A stretch of 31,143 bases of DNA from an uncultured Clostridia bacterium (GTDB taxonomy: Bacteria; Bacillota; Clostridia; Oscillospirales; Acutalibacteraceae). A model generated the notes under the pieces. It was not told the origin of the DNA, did no database searches, and worked only from the letters and a program-made list of their open reading frames with translations. Shown in pieces: positions 23,274 to 30,031 of the stretch. Within the stretch, counting starts at the first letter, position 1, and each line of letters begins with the position of its first letter. Location of the stretch: the NCBI GenBank assembly GCA_937892525.1, contig CALAEV010000028.1, forward strand, positions 1-31,143. The letters run 5' to 3'. The position numbers and the translations under genes are program-made.

Positions 23274-24950
23274 ATGACTAAATCTGAAATTATAGGAAAA
23301 GTTAAGAGTCTCCCCTCTTATGTTAAAAAAAACTGGAACACTCCTAACGAAGGGGAATATTTAACTCTTAAAGAAATGTTAGCTTACACCCTTGCACAAG
23401 GTGGCGCTTATGTTTTTGGGGCTGTGGCAATGTATATTACCTTCTCTGCAAGTTACTTTTGTGGAGCAGTTATGGGAATTGCCACCATTGACTTTTCAGT
23501 TATCAACATTATAAGTACAGTACTTGGCTATGTGCTTATGTTTATGAATCCAATAAATGTGTTGATTTATGAAAATCATGGTAGACTTGAAAAGAAAACA
23601 AAGATTTTTGCTCATCTTTGTTATAGTGGTAAGCTCGTAATTGGTATTGGTTGTTATTTCTTGCCACAAGGAATGTTTGAGTCAGTTATCAACGGACTTC
23701 CACAATTAGTTGGCAACATACTTGTTGCAGGTGCTATCTGGGACTATCTTCATTGGTTTATTCGTAGAAAGTTCTGTGCAAAATACGGAAGATTCAAGCC
23801 ATTTATACTTCTTTGTGCAATTCCAAGTGCTTTTATGGTTTCTGCTATTCCTTATCTTCCTGTGCAGAATATGACTTACACAAACAAGCTCATTATTCTT
23901 CACTTTGCATTTACTTTAATGTCATATTTCTACAACAACTATATCGGTGTTAACACTCTTGTTACCTTTATGACACCTAACTCACAGGAAAGACAAAAAC
24001 TCCATTCAATTACACCTATTTTATCTGGTCTTTTCTCATCAATTGTTTCTGCAATCTGGCCAATGCTTATTACATCAACCGGTGGTTACTTAAATCTTAA
24101 AACATATAAGGTGTTTATTCCTATTTTTACATTTATCGGTGCTGCAATGTCTTTACTTGCAGTTTTCTGTAAAGAAAGAGTTATTGAGCCACCAATGGAA
24201 AAACGCGCAAAGGTTACATTCTTCAAGGGTGCTAAAAATGTTCTAAAAAATAAATACTTTTGGATTACAAATATTTCAAATGTACTCGGACAATGGCACG
24301 GTCTTGTTGGTAATCTTCTTAGCTGGTGGTTTGTATATTCACTTCGTATGGAATGGTTCTCAGGTATTGCAGGTAACATTGTTGTTATGGGCATGACTTT
24401 TGGCAACATTCTTTGCCCAATCCTTACAAAACGATTCCAAAAGAGAAATATTCTTATTTCTTTCCGTGGTATTACACTTCTTACCGTTTTAGGTATTGCT
24501 CTTGCTGTTAAGATGGAAAATATTTTCATATTCTTATTTGCACTCTTCCTTAAAAACGCCATTGCTCCTGTTGTGGACGGTGTTAACGTTGGTCTTAATG
24601 CTGATATTCTTACTTACCATCAATGGAAATACGGCGAACGTGCAGATGCAATGTCAGGCGTTTTTGGTTGGTTCTTGAACCCTGTTACTGTGGCTATCGG
24701 TTATATTATGCCTTGGTTACTTTCAAGAGTGGGCTTTACATCTGACTGGGACGTACTTTTTGACACTCAAATTCTTAACAACGTATTTAACCTTTATACT
24801 TGGGGTTCAGTAATTGGTCTTGTGCTTTTGACAGCACCATTTATCTTCTATGATTTGACACGCGAAAAGCACGATATGTGCGTCAAAGAATTGCAGGAAA
24901 GGGTTCGTGCAATTGAGAACGAAAACAAAGCAGAAAGTGAGGCGGTTTAA
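23274..24950 (+). CDS. GPH-family sugar:cation symporter (MFS_2), paralogue A
   Basis: A 12-helix secondary transporter of the glycoside-pentoside-hexuronide family (MelB/XynP-like), 558 residues, in the inner membrane. The cytoplasmic N-terminus KKNWNTPNEGEYLTLKEML leads into the first helix. The family motif near the C-terminal half is GLNADILTYHQWKYGERADA, the equivalent of MelB ADxxDYxEWKTGxR. ATG 23274 has an AAAGGG-type ribosome binding site. A TATAAT lies at 23237-23242, but no good -35 pairs with it. It is separated from fuc by a terminator, so the fucose link rests on proximity only. The cargo is unknown; fucosylated or other short glycans are reasonable, since no FucP is present. 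Confidence 0.9.
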   Translation: MTKSEIIGKVKSLPSYVKKNWNTPNEGEYLTLKEMLAYTLAQGGAYVFGAVAMYITFSASYFCGAVMGIATIDFSVINIISTVLGYVLMFMNPINVLIYENHGRLEKKTKIFAHLCYSGKLVIGIGCYFLPQGMFESVINGLPQLVGNILVAGAIWDYLHWFIRRKFCAKYGRFKPFILLCAIPSAFMVSAIPYLPVQNMTYTNKLIILHFAFTLMSYFYNNYIGVNTLVTFMTPNSQERQKLHSITPILSGLFSSIVSAIWPMLITSTGGYLNLKTYKVFIPIFTFIGAAMSLLAVFCKERVIEPPMEKRAKVTFFKGAKNVLKNKYFWITNISNVLGQWHGLVGNLLSWWFVYSLRMEWFSGIAGNIVVMGMTFGNILCPILTKRFQKRNILISFRGITLLTVLGIALAVKMENIFIFLFALFLKNAIAPVVDGVNVGLNADILTYHQWKYGERADAMSGVFGWFLNPVTVAIGYIMPWLLSRVGFTSDWDVLFDTQILNNVFNLYTWGSVIGLVLLTAPFIFYDLTREKHDMCVKELQERVRAIENENKAESEAV

Positions 24951-24951
24951 C

Positions 24952-25764
24952 ATGAAGAAAAGACTCATTAAAGTTTTAGCTCTTGTTATTTGTATGTGCA
25001 TCGCCTTTTCAGGTTGCAGTTCAGTTTCCACTCTTTTAAGTGGTAGTGACGAAAGCATTAAATTCAAGGTTGAAAATGGCGAGGCAACAGTTACTGGCGT
25101 ACCTAACAAATCAACTGTTACAAAAATTGTGATTCCTGATGAATACGAGGGTGTGCCTGTTACAAAAATTGCTGATTTTGCTGCTACAAATCTTGAATAT
25201 GTTACTGAATTTTACATTGGTAAAAATATTGAAGAAATAGGTACTTGGGCCCTTGAAAATAATCAGCATATTGCAGCGTTTGAAGTTGACAAAGCAAACG
25301 AAAATTTCTGTTCTGTTGACGGTGTAATTTACACTAAAGATATGAAAACTATTGTATTCTTCCCACCTGCTAAAGAAGGTGAATATGTTGTAGCTGACGG
25401 AGTGGAATCAATCCGTACAAAAGCATTTTACAAGTGTGGTAAGATTACAAAAGTAACCTTGCCTGACAGTATTAAATTTATTAACGAAAAAGCCTTTTTC
25501 CGTTGTGGTTCACTTGAAGACATCAATTTCCCAAACGGATTTGAACAAATTGGAAAAGATGCCTTTGCATATTGCACTGCACTAACAAAAGTAACACTCC
25601 CCGAATCTATTCAGGAAATTCAGGAATATGCATTCTACAATTGTACTAGTCTTTTAGAAGTAAATATTGACGCAAATGAAAGCAATGTATTACTTCGTGA
25701 GAAATGGTATCCTACAAACAATGGACTTGATATTGCAGAACTTAAGATTAATTGGAAAAAATAA
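24952..25764 (+). CDS. Leucine-rich-repeat (BspA-type) lipoprotein
   Basis: A secreted, membrane-anchored lipoprotein of 270 residues. The start is ATG 24952, one base after the symporter stop, with GAGGCGG upstream. The signal peptide KKRLIKVLALVICMCIAF ends in lipobox FSGC with Cys22. A short beta domain follows (FKVENGEATVTGVPNKST, then IVIPDEYEGVPVTKIADFA). The LRR_5/BspA repeats come next, each like FYKCGKITKVTLPDSIKFI, FFRCGSLEDINFPNGFEQI, FAYCTALTKVTLPESIQEI and FYNCTSLLEVNI. These repeats serve as protein or glycan contact surfaces in gut Firmicutes. Co-transcription with a sugar symporter is unusual. Its partner or ligand is not known. Confidence 0.92.
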   Translation: MKKRLIKVLALVICMCIAFSGCSSVSTLLSGSDESIKFKVENGEATVTGVPNKSTVTKIVIPDEYEGVPVTKIADFAATNLEYVTEFYIGKNIEEIGTWALENNQHIAAFEVDKANENFCSVDGVIYTKDMKTIVFFPPAKEGEYVVADGVESIRTKAFYKCGKITKVTLPDSIKFINEKAFFRCGSLEDINFPNGFEQIGKDAFAYCTALTKVTLPESIQEIQEYAFYNCTSLLEVNIDANESNVLLREKWYPTNNGLDIAELKINWKK

Positions 25765-25774
25765 ATAAAAATTA

Positions 25775-25800
25775 AGAGCAGTCTTACGACTGCTCTATTT
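25775..25800. terminator. Bidirectional terminator between the lipoprotein and symporter B
   Basis: AGAGCAGTC and GACTGCTCT form a perfect 9-bp stem around TTAC. T-rich tracts lie on both sides (ATTTTTA on plus, TAATTTTTATT on minus). Confidence 0.88.
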
Positions 25801-27456
25801 TTATGCTTTAAGTATTCTGTATTGTTCCGTTATTCTGTTCCATTTATCAACGTTTTCTGCTTTAAGTTTTTCAACTTCGTCGCAGACAATTTTTGCTGAC
25901 AGATACTTTTCTTTTTCTTGCTTTGTTGAGTAATTCTCATATTCTTTCAATACTTTTTCCGCTTCATAAACAAGTTCAAGATTTTCACAAAGTTTTGAGT
26001 TATCAAAATCCTCATGTTCAAAGTCAGCAAACATTGCTCTTATTTTAAGTGCAGTAATCATATTCTTTCGTTTTTCTTCACTTAAATCGTAGAAGAGGAA
26101 TGGTATTATTGAAAGAAGTGTACCGAAAATTGCATAGATGATTACAATGCGTACAAGTGGTGTTCTGAAATCTGCATTATACAAATCGTCATAGTTGTTT
26201 GTAAGACCGTAAGTTCTAAACACGAGTGGCATAAAATAACCTGTTGCAAGAGCTACAATGCTACCCATTAAAATACCACCTTGCTCAATAAAGCCTTCAA
26301 GTCTGTCGCCTGTTTTATACTGTTGATAATCCATCATATCTGCTTTCATTGCAGGAAGATAGATAATTGAAACTGCGCCAACCATTTCTTTTATAAAAAT
26401 GCAGATAAACAACAACACATAGTTTTTATAAAGGAATAGCATAAGTATAAGGCAGACTACCTGAATCGAAAGTGATATTAAGCAAATTCGTTTTTTGCCA
26501 AGCTTGTTGGTAAGAGGTGCTGCAGCAACCATACCAGGTGTATAAGCCTCGCCTTTAATAACAGTCATAATTGAATAAACTGCAGGGTTGTTCATTCCGT
26601 AATAGAAAATCCATTGGAATATATAACCGTAGCCCTGATTCAAGAAGCTAAGCCATTGAGAAGTATTTATAATCCAGAAATATTTATTACGAGAAACCTT
26701 TTTAAGCCCCTCAAAGAAATTCATTTTCTGAACATATTGTTTTGGCACAATAACGCGCTCTTTTGTACCGAAAACACAGAGCATACTTACAATTACACCT
26801 ATTGTGCAGAATATAGGAAAACCGATACGGTAGGTTTTCATATCGTCAAGTGGTCCTATAAGTGGCATAACGGGATTTATAACTGTTGGTGCAAAAGAGT
26901 AGATAATTGAACTGATTTCAATAATCCATGAGCGTTCTTTTGAGTTTGCCGACATAACCTGAACAAGCCCTGAATATGCTGAACTATAAAAGGGCGAAAA
27001 GAACTGCAACAAGGTATAGCACACAAAAACTGCAACAAGTTTTTCTTTGTATTCCATTGTTTCATAAGGCAGATACACGAAAACTGTACCTATAACTGCA
27101 GTTGGTAATCCAAGAGTCAATATGTATGGTCTAAATTTACCCATTTTACTTTTTGTATTGTCAAAAAGCATTGCTCGAGTTGGTGCAATAAGAAGCATAA
27201 TGAGTGTTGAGATAACATTCATTGTCTGCAAATCCATAGCAGTAATGCCAATAGATGCGCCAACAATCATACTGCCTGCACTAAGACCTATCATACCCAC
27301 TATAGCAGTAATGAAATATACGCCTGCACCACCAATTGAATATGCTGCAATCTCTTTATAAGGCACATAACTGCCCTCAGGTGCAGTTTTCCAATTAGAT
27401 TTAACGGTTTTGACTCCGTTAGTTATTTTCCCAATAAGGTTAGTTGATTTTTTCAT
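25801..27456 (-). CDS. GPH-family sugar:cation symporter (MFS_2), paralogue B
   Basis: A second 12-helix GPH transporter, 551 residues, related to the one at 23274. Both share the N-terminal pattern NWxTxxEGxYxxxKExxAY and the late family motif, here MKADMMDYQQYKTGDRLEG. The start is ATG 27456 with GGGGGA upstream; in-frame codons upstream of that are unlikely starts. The long C-terminal cytoplasmic tail, about 90 residues rich in Glu and Lys (VYEAEKVLKEYENYSTKQEK), looks like a coiled helix and is longer than the tail of paralogue A. It has its own promoter and is convergent with the lipoprotein gene. The substrate is unknown. Confidence 0.9.
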   Translation of the reverse strand: MKKSTNLIGKITNGVKTVKSNWKTAPEGSYVPYKEIAAYSIGGAGVYFITAIVGMIGLSAGSMIVGASIGITAMDLQTMNVISTLIMLLIAPTRAMLFDNTKSKMGKFRPYILTLGLPTAVIGTVFVYLPYETMEYKEKLVAVFVCYTLLQFFSPFYSSAYSGLVQVMSANSKERSWIIEISSIIYSFAPTVINPVMPLIGPLDDMKTYRIGFPIFCTIGVIVSMLCVFGTKERVIVPKQYVQKMNFFEGLKKVSRNKYFWIINTSQWLSFLNQGYGYIFQWIFYYGMNNPAVYSIMTVIKGEAYTPGMVAAAPLTNKLGKKRICLISLSIQVVCLILMLFLYKNYVLLFICIFIKEMVGAVSIIYLPAMKADMMDYQQYKTGDRLEGFIEQGGILMGSIVALATGYFMPLVFRTYGLTNNYDDLYNADFRTPLVRIVIIYAIFGTLLSIIPFLFYDLSEEKRKNMITALKIRAMFADFEHEDFDNSKLCENLELVYEAEKVLKEYENYSTKQEKEKYLSAKIVCDEVEKLKAENVDKWNRITEQYRILKA

Positions 27457-27488
27457 ACTAATCCCCCACCAACTTATTCTATAAATCA

Positions 27489-27517
27489 ATTATAATGCTT
27501 TTTTGTTTTAAAATCAA
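27489..27517 (-). promoter_or_regulatory. Promoter of symporter B
   Basis: Minus strand: TTGATT (27517-27512), a 17 bp spacer, TATAAT (27494-27489). It lies about 33 bases upstream of the start codon. Confidence 0.7.
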
Positions 27518-27537
27518 TTATATACTTTGTTTAACGC

Positions 27538-27566
27538 TTGAAAAAGGCTAAAATTTGTTGTAAAAT
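27538..27566 (+). promoter_or_regulatory. Promoter of the PAP2-PBP unit
   Basis: TTGAAA (27538-27543), a 17 bp spacer, TAAAAT (27561-27566). The start point would be near 27573, followed by AAAGGAG and ATG 27599. It is divergent from the symporter B promoter with 20 bp between the two -35 boxes. Confidence 0.65.
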
Positions 27567-27598
27567 ATTGTCATAAATTACATAAAGGAGATTGGAAT

Positions 27599-28231
27599 AT
27601 GGATTTTTCAATTTTTGACTCATTTGATATGAGTGTGTTCACATTCTTTGGCGAACAAATTCAGAGCGCTTTTATGAATGTTGTAGCAGAGTTTATTACT
27701 TTCTTTGGTGGTGGGGCTTTTGTTACACCAATGGCAGTTGTTGGTGCTCTTTTAATTCCATTCAAGAAAACTCGCAAATTTGGTATGGCTGTACTTTTTG
27801 CAGTCCTTGTTGGAACTATTTGTACTAACCTTATTATGAAACCACTTTTTGACCGTCCTCGTCCTTATATTTACTATGCAGACAACCCTGTGTTTATGGC
27901 TTGGCATGAGTTTGCAGGCGGACACATTGAAAGTGAAAAGTCATTCCCATCAGGTCACACAACTGCTGCATTTGAATTAGGCGTTGCAATATTCCTTGTT
28001 ATGAAAAACAAGAAAGTTGCTTGGATTTTCCCTGTATTCTCTGCCCTTGTTGGTCTTTCAAGAATTTACCTTATGGTACACTATGTAACAGATGTTATTG
28101 GTGGCGTTTTTGTTGGTGTATTTGCAGGTATTATGGGCTATCTTATTATGAAAGCTATTATTGAAAAAACCAAAAACACAAAATTTGCTGAATTTGATTT
28201 AGCAGAAAAGTTTAAAAAGAAAAAAGCATAA
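27599..28231 (+). CDS. PAP2-family membrane phosphatase
   Basis: A 210-residue integral membrane phosphatase of the type 2 phosphatidic acid phosphatase family. Such enzymes dephosphorylate lipid phosphates, including undecaprenyl pyrophosphate in the cell-wall carrier cycle. The three signature motifs are in order: KPLFDRPRP, SFPSGHTTA (catalytic His) and SRIYLMVHYVTDVIGG (nucleophilic His and Asp). About five to six hydrophobic segments surround them, and the C-terminus is a Lys-rich cytoplasmic tail. ATG 27599 has AAAGGAG upstream. It is paired with a penicillin-binding protein gene, which favours a cell-wall role such as undecaprenyl phosphate recycling; this is inference. Confidence 0.92.
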   Translation: MDFSIFDSFDMSVFTFFGEQIQSAFMNVVAEFITFFGGGAFVTPMAVVGALLIPFKKTRKFGMAVLFAVLVGTICTNLIMKPLFDRPRPYIYYADNPVFMAWHEFAGGHIESEKSFPSGHTTAAFELGVAIFLVMKNKKVAWIFPVFSALVGLSRIYLMVHYVTDVIGGVFVGVFAGIMGYLIMKAIIEKTKNTKFAEFDLAEKFKKKKA

Positions 28232-28245
28232 ATACTTATAAAAAC

Positions 28246-28282
28246 AATCACTCGTGTCAAAACTTTACACGGGTGATTTTTT
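28246..28282 (+). promoter_or_regulatory. Terminator-like hairpin that also sequesters the PBP ribosome binding site
   Basis: AATCACTCGTGT (28246-28257) pairs with ACACGGGTGATT (28267-28278), 12 bp with one G-U, followed by a T-run to 28282. The next base starts the PBP ATG. The right arm contains GGTGA at 28272-28276, 6 bases before that ATG, and it is the only Shine-Dalgarno-like sequence there. The element can act as terminator and as a translation block. Confidence 0.75.
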
Positions 28283-29881
28283 ATGCACAAAAGAGTTGCT
28301 ATTTCATTTTTTGGACTTATGGTTGTATTTGGTATTCTAATAATCAATATAGGGATTATAGGGCTTGGAATGGACACAAAATCTGCCTCAAGGGGTACAA
28401 GCACTAAAACTTTAACTCTTGGCACTTCAAGGGGTATGATTTATGATTGCAAGGGACAAAGGCTTGTGAATAGCCAATCCCATAACATTACAGTTTGTCT
28501 GCCTACAACAAGTGCTTTTAATACTATCTCAGAATTTGTGACAGATAGTGAAAAAACTGAAATATATGAAGGTTTATCAAAGGGACAGGTTACTGTTTTT
28601 TCTACCTTACAGAAATTTGACGAACAAGATATTCGCTCCACAGATATTGTTGAAAGATACTCCACTAATCAACCCTGCGTTCACTTAATAGGACATCTTG
28701 ACGAAAATGGCAACGGCGCTATGGGACTTGAAAAAGCATACGACAGTTATTTGTCACAACAAAGTGGTGAAATTAAGGCGAAATGGAATGTTGACGCCTT
28801 AGGACATATACTTCTGGGCGAGAGTATAGAGTTTGAAAAAAACGGTTATCTCTCCCCTGCAGGAATTCAGTTGACTATTGACCTTGATATTCAAAGAATA
28901 GCCGAAAATGCGTTACTGCACCAAAATATAAATAAGGGTGCTTGTGTTGTGCTTGATGCCGACACCTGTGAAATACTGGCAAGTGCATCTGTACCTGAAT
29001 TTGACCCAACTGATTTATCTGCGTCACTTCAAAATACTGACTCCCCTTTTATTAACCGTGCTTTAACACCTTATACTGTTGGTTCGGTTTTTAAACCCTT
29101 TGTGGCAGTTTCGGCAATTGAAAGCAATATTGATTTTTCTTACAACTGCACAGGAAACATTGATGTTAACGGCACTGTTTTCAGGTGTAACAATAGTACT
29201 GCGCACGGATTTCTTAATCTTAAAACTGCTATGGAGCAATCTTGCAACACATATTTTATTGCATTAGGGCAAAAAGTTGGTGCAGAAAAGTTAATTACAC
29301 TTTGCTCGTCTTTGGGGCTGGGAAAAAACGTTGAGTTAGCCGATAATTTCAATCTTAAATCAGGCATTTTGCCATCAAGTGAGAGTATTACTTCACCTCA
29401 AGCCCTTGCAAATCTTTGTTTTGGTCAGGGCGAGTTATTAGTAAACCCTGTGCAGATGGCAGTAGCCTACGCTTGTTTTGCAAATGGGGGCTATTACCGT
29501 GAGCCTACGCTTATGAAAGGAATTTTTGATAAGAATGGTGAAATCATTCAAAAGGTACATTTACCACAAAAATATCGCGTATTAAACGACTCTACAATAA
29601 ACAGAATAGACCAAATACTTGAAAGTGTTGTTACAAATGGTAACGCAAGCAAGGCTTATTCCGAAATAGTTACAAATCACGGAAAAACTGCTACTGCGCA
29701 AAGTGGTTGGTTTAAAGATGGTCGTGAAATTACTCACACATGGTTTTGTGGATATTTTACTCATAACAACAAAACTTATGTAGTTGTAATTTTCAAAGAA
29801 GATGGCACATCAGGTGGTGTTGACTGTGCCCCAGTTTTTAAGGAAATAAGTGAGAATATTGTGAAAGTTGGAAATGATTAG
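28283..29881 (+). CDS. Class B penicillin-binding protein (peptidoglycan transpeptidase)
   Basis: A membrane-anchored D,D-transpeptidase, 532 residues, of the FtsI/SpoVD/PBP2 class. An N-terminal membrane helix (about residues 5-28) is followed by the dimerisation domain with SRGMIYDCKGQRLVNS, then the transpeptidase domain from about residue 195 (LTIDLDIQRIAE). Active-site motifs: S268-V-F-K271 in PYTVGSVFKPF and S320-C-N322 in MEQSCNTYF. The third box reads K468-T-A470 in GKTATAQSGW, where KTG or KSG is the rule. No PASTA domain. The start is ATG 28283, immediately after the hairpin. It follows the PAP2 gene by 51 bases with no promoter between. Which division or sporulation step it serves is not readable. 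Confidence 0.92.
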   Translation: MHKRVAISFFGLMVVFGILIINIGIIGLGMDTKSASRGTSTKTLTLGTSRGMIYDCKGQRLVNSQSHNITVCLPTTSAFNTISEFVTDSEKTEIYEGLSKGQVTVFSTLQKFDEQDIRSTDIVERYSTNQPCVHLIGHLDENGNGAMGLEKAYDSYLSQQSGEIKAKWNVDALGHILLGESIEFEKNGYLSPAGIQLTIDLDIQRIAENALLHQNINKGACVVLDADTCEILASASVPEFDPTDLSASLQNTDSPFINRALTPYTVGSVFKPFVAVSAIESNIDFSYNCTGNIDVNGTVFRCNNSTAHGFLNLKTAMEQSCNTYFIALGQKVGAEKLITLCSSLGLGKNVELADNFNLKSGILPSSESITSPQALANLCFGQGELLVNPVQMAVAYACFANGGYYREPTLMKGIFDKNGEIIQKVHLPQKYRVLNDSTINRIDQILESVVTNGNASKAYSEIVTNHGKTATAQSGWFKDGREITHTWFCGYFTHNNKTYVVVIFKEDGTSGGVDCAPVFKEISENIVKVGND

Positions 29882-29925
29882 TTAGACAAATTCCAATTTA
29901 TCAGACATTAACTGTCCTATACTCT

Positions 29926-29952
29926 AAAAACCCTTGATATTACTGGGTTTTT
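29926..29952 (+). terminator. Terminator after the PBP gene
   Basis: AAAAACCC (29926-29933) pairs with GGGTTTTT (29945-29952) around an 11-base loop. It lies 45 bases past the PBP stop. The symmetrical A/T flanks let it work in both directions, so it could equally belong to the end of the integrated element. Confidence 0.65.
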
Positions 29953-29981
29953 CGTTGATTACAAACTCAACTGTTATGTAT

Positions 29982-30021
29982 TTTCCCTTGTTTTTGCCCT
30001 TATGAGCGAAAATAAGGGAAA
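29982..30021. repeat. Long imperfect inverted repeat beside the integrase gene
   Basis: TTTCCCTTGTTTT (29982-29994) pairs with AAAATAAGGGAAA (30009-30021), 13 bp with one G-U. An alternative left arm, CCCTTAT (29997-30003), pairs with ATAAGGG (30012-30018), so two hairpins compete for the same right arm. It begins 11 bases past the recombinase stop codon. It may be the element's terminal recombinase-binding site or a 3' end structure. Confidence 0.5.
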
Positions 30022-30031
30022 CTTTTTATAT

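Noticed and set aside
24086..24562. 158-codon open frame on the minus strand inside symporter A
   Set aside because: The plus-strand frame encodes clear transmembrane helices and the GPH motif; this is a shadow frame.
27529..27545. cre-like AAGCGTTAA (minus strand) between the symporter B and PAP2 promoters
   Set aside because: The core matches but both flanks miss the consensus by a base shift, so it cannot be called by eye.
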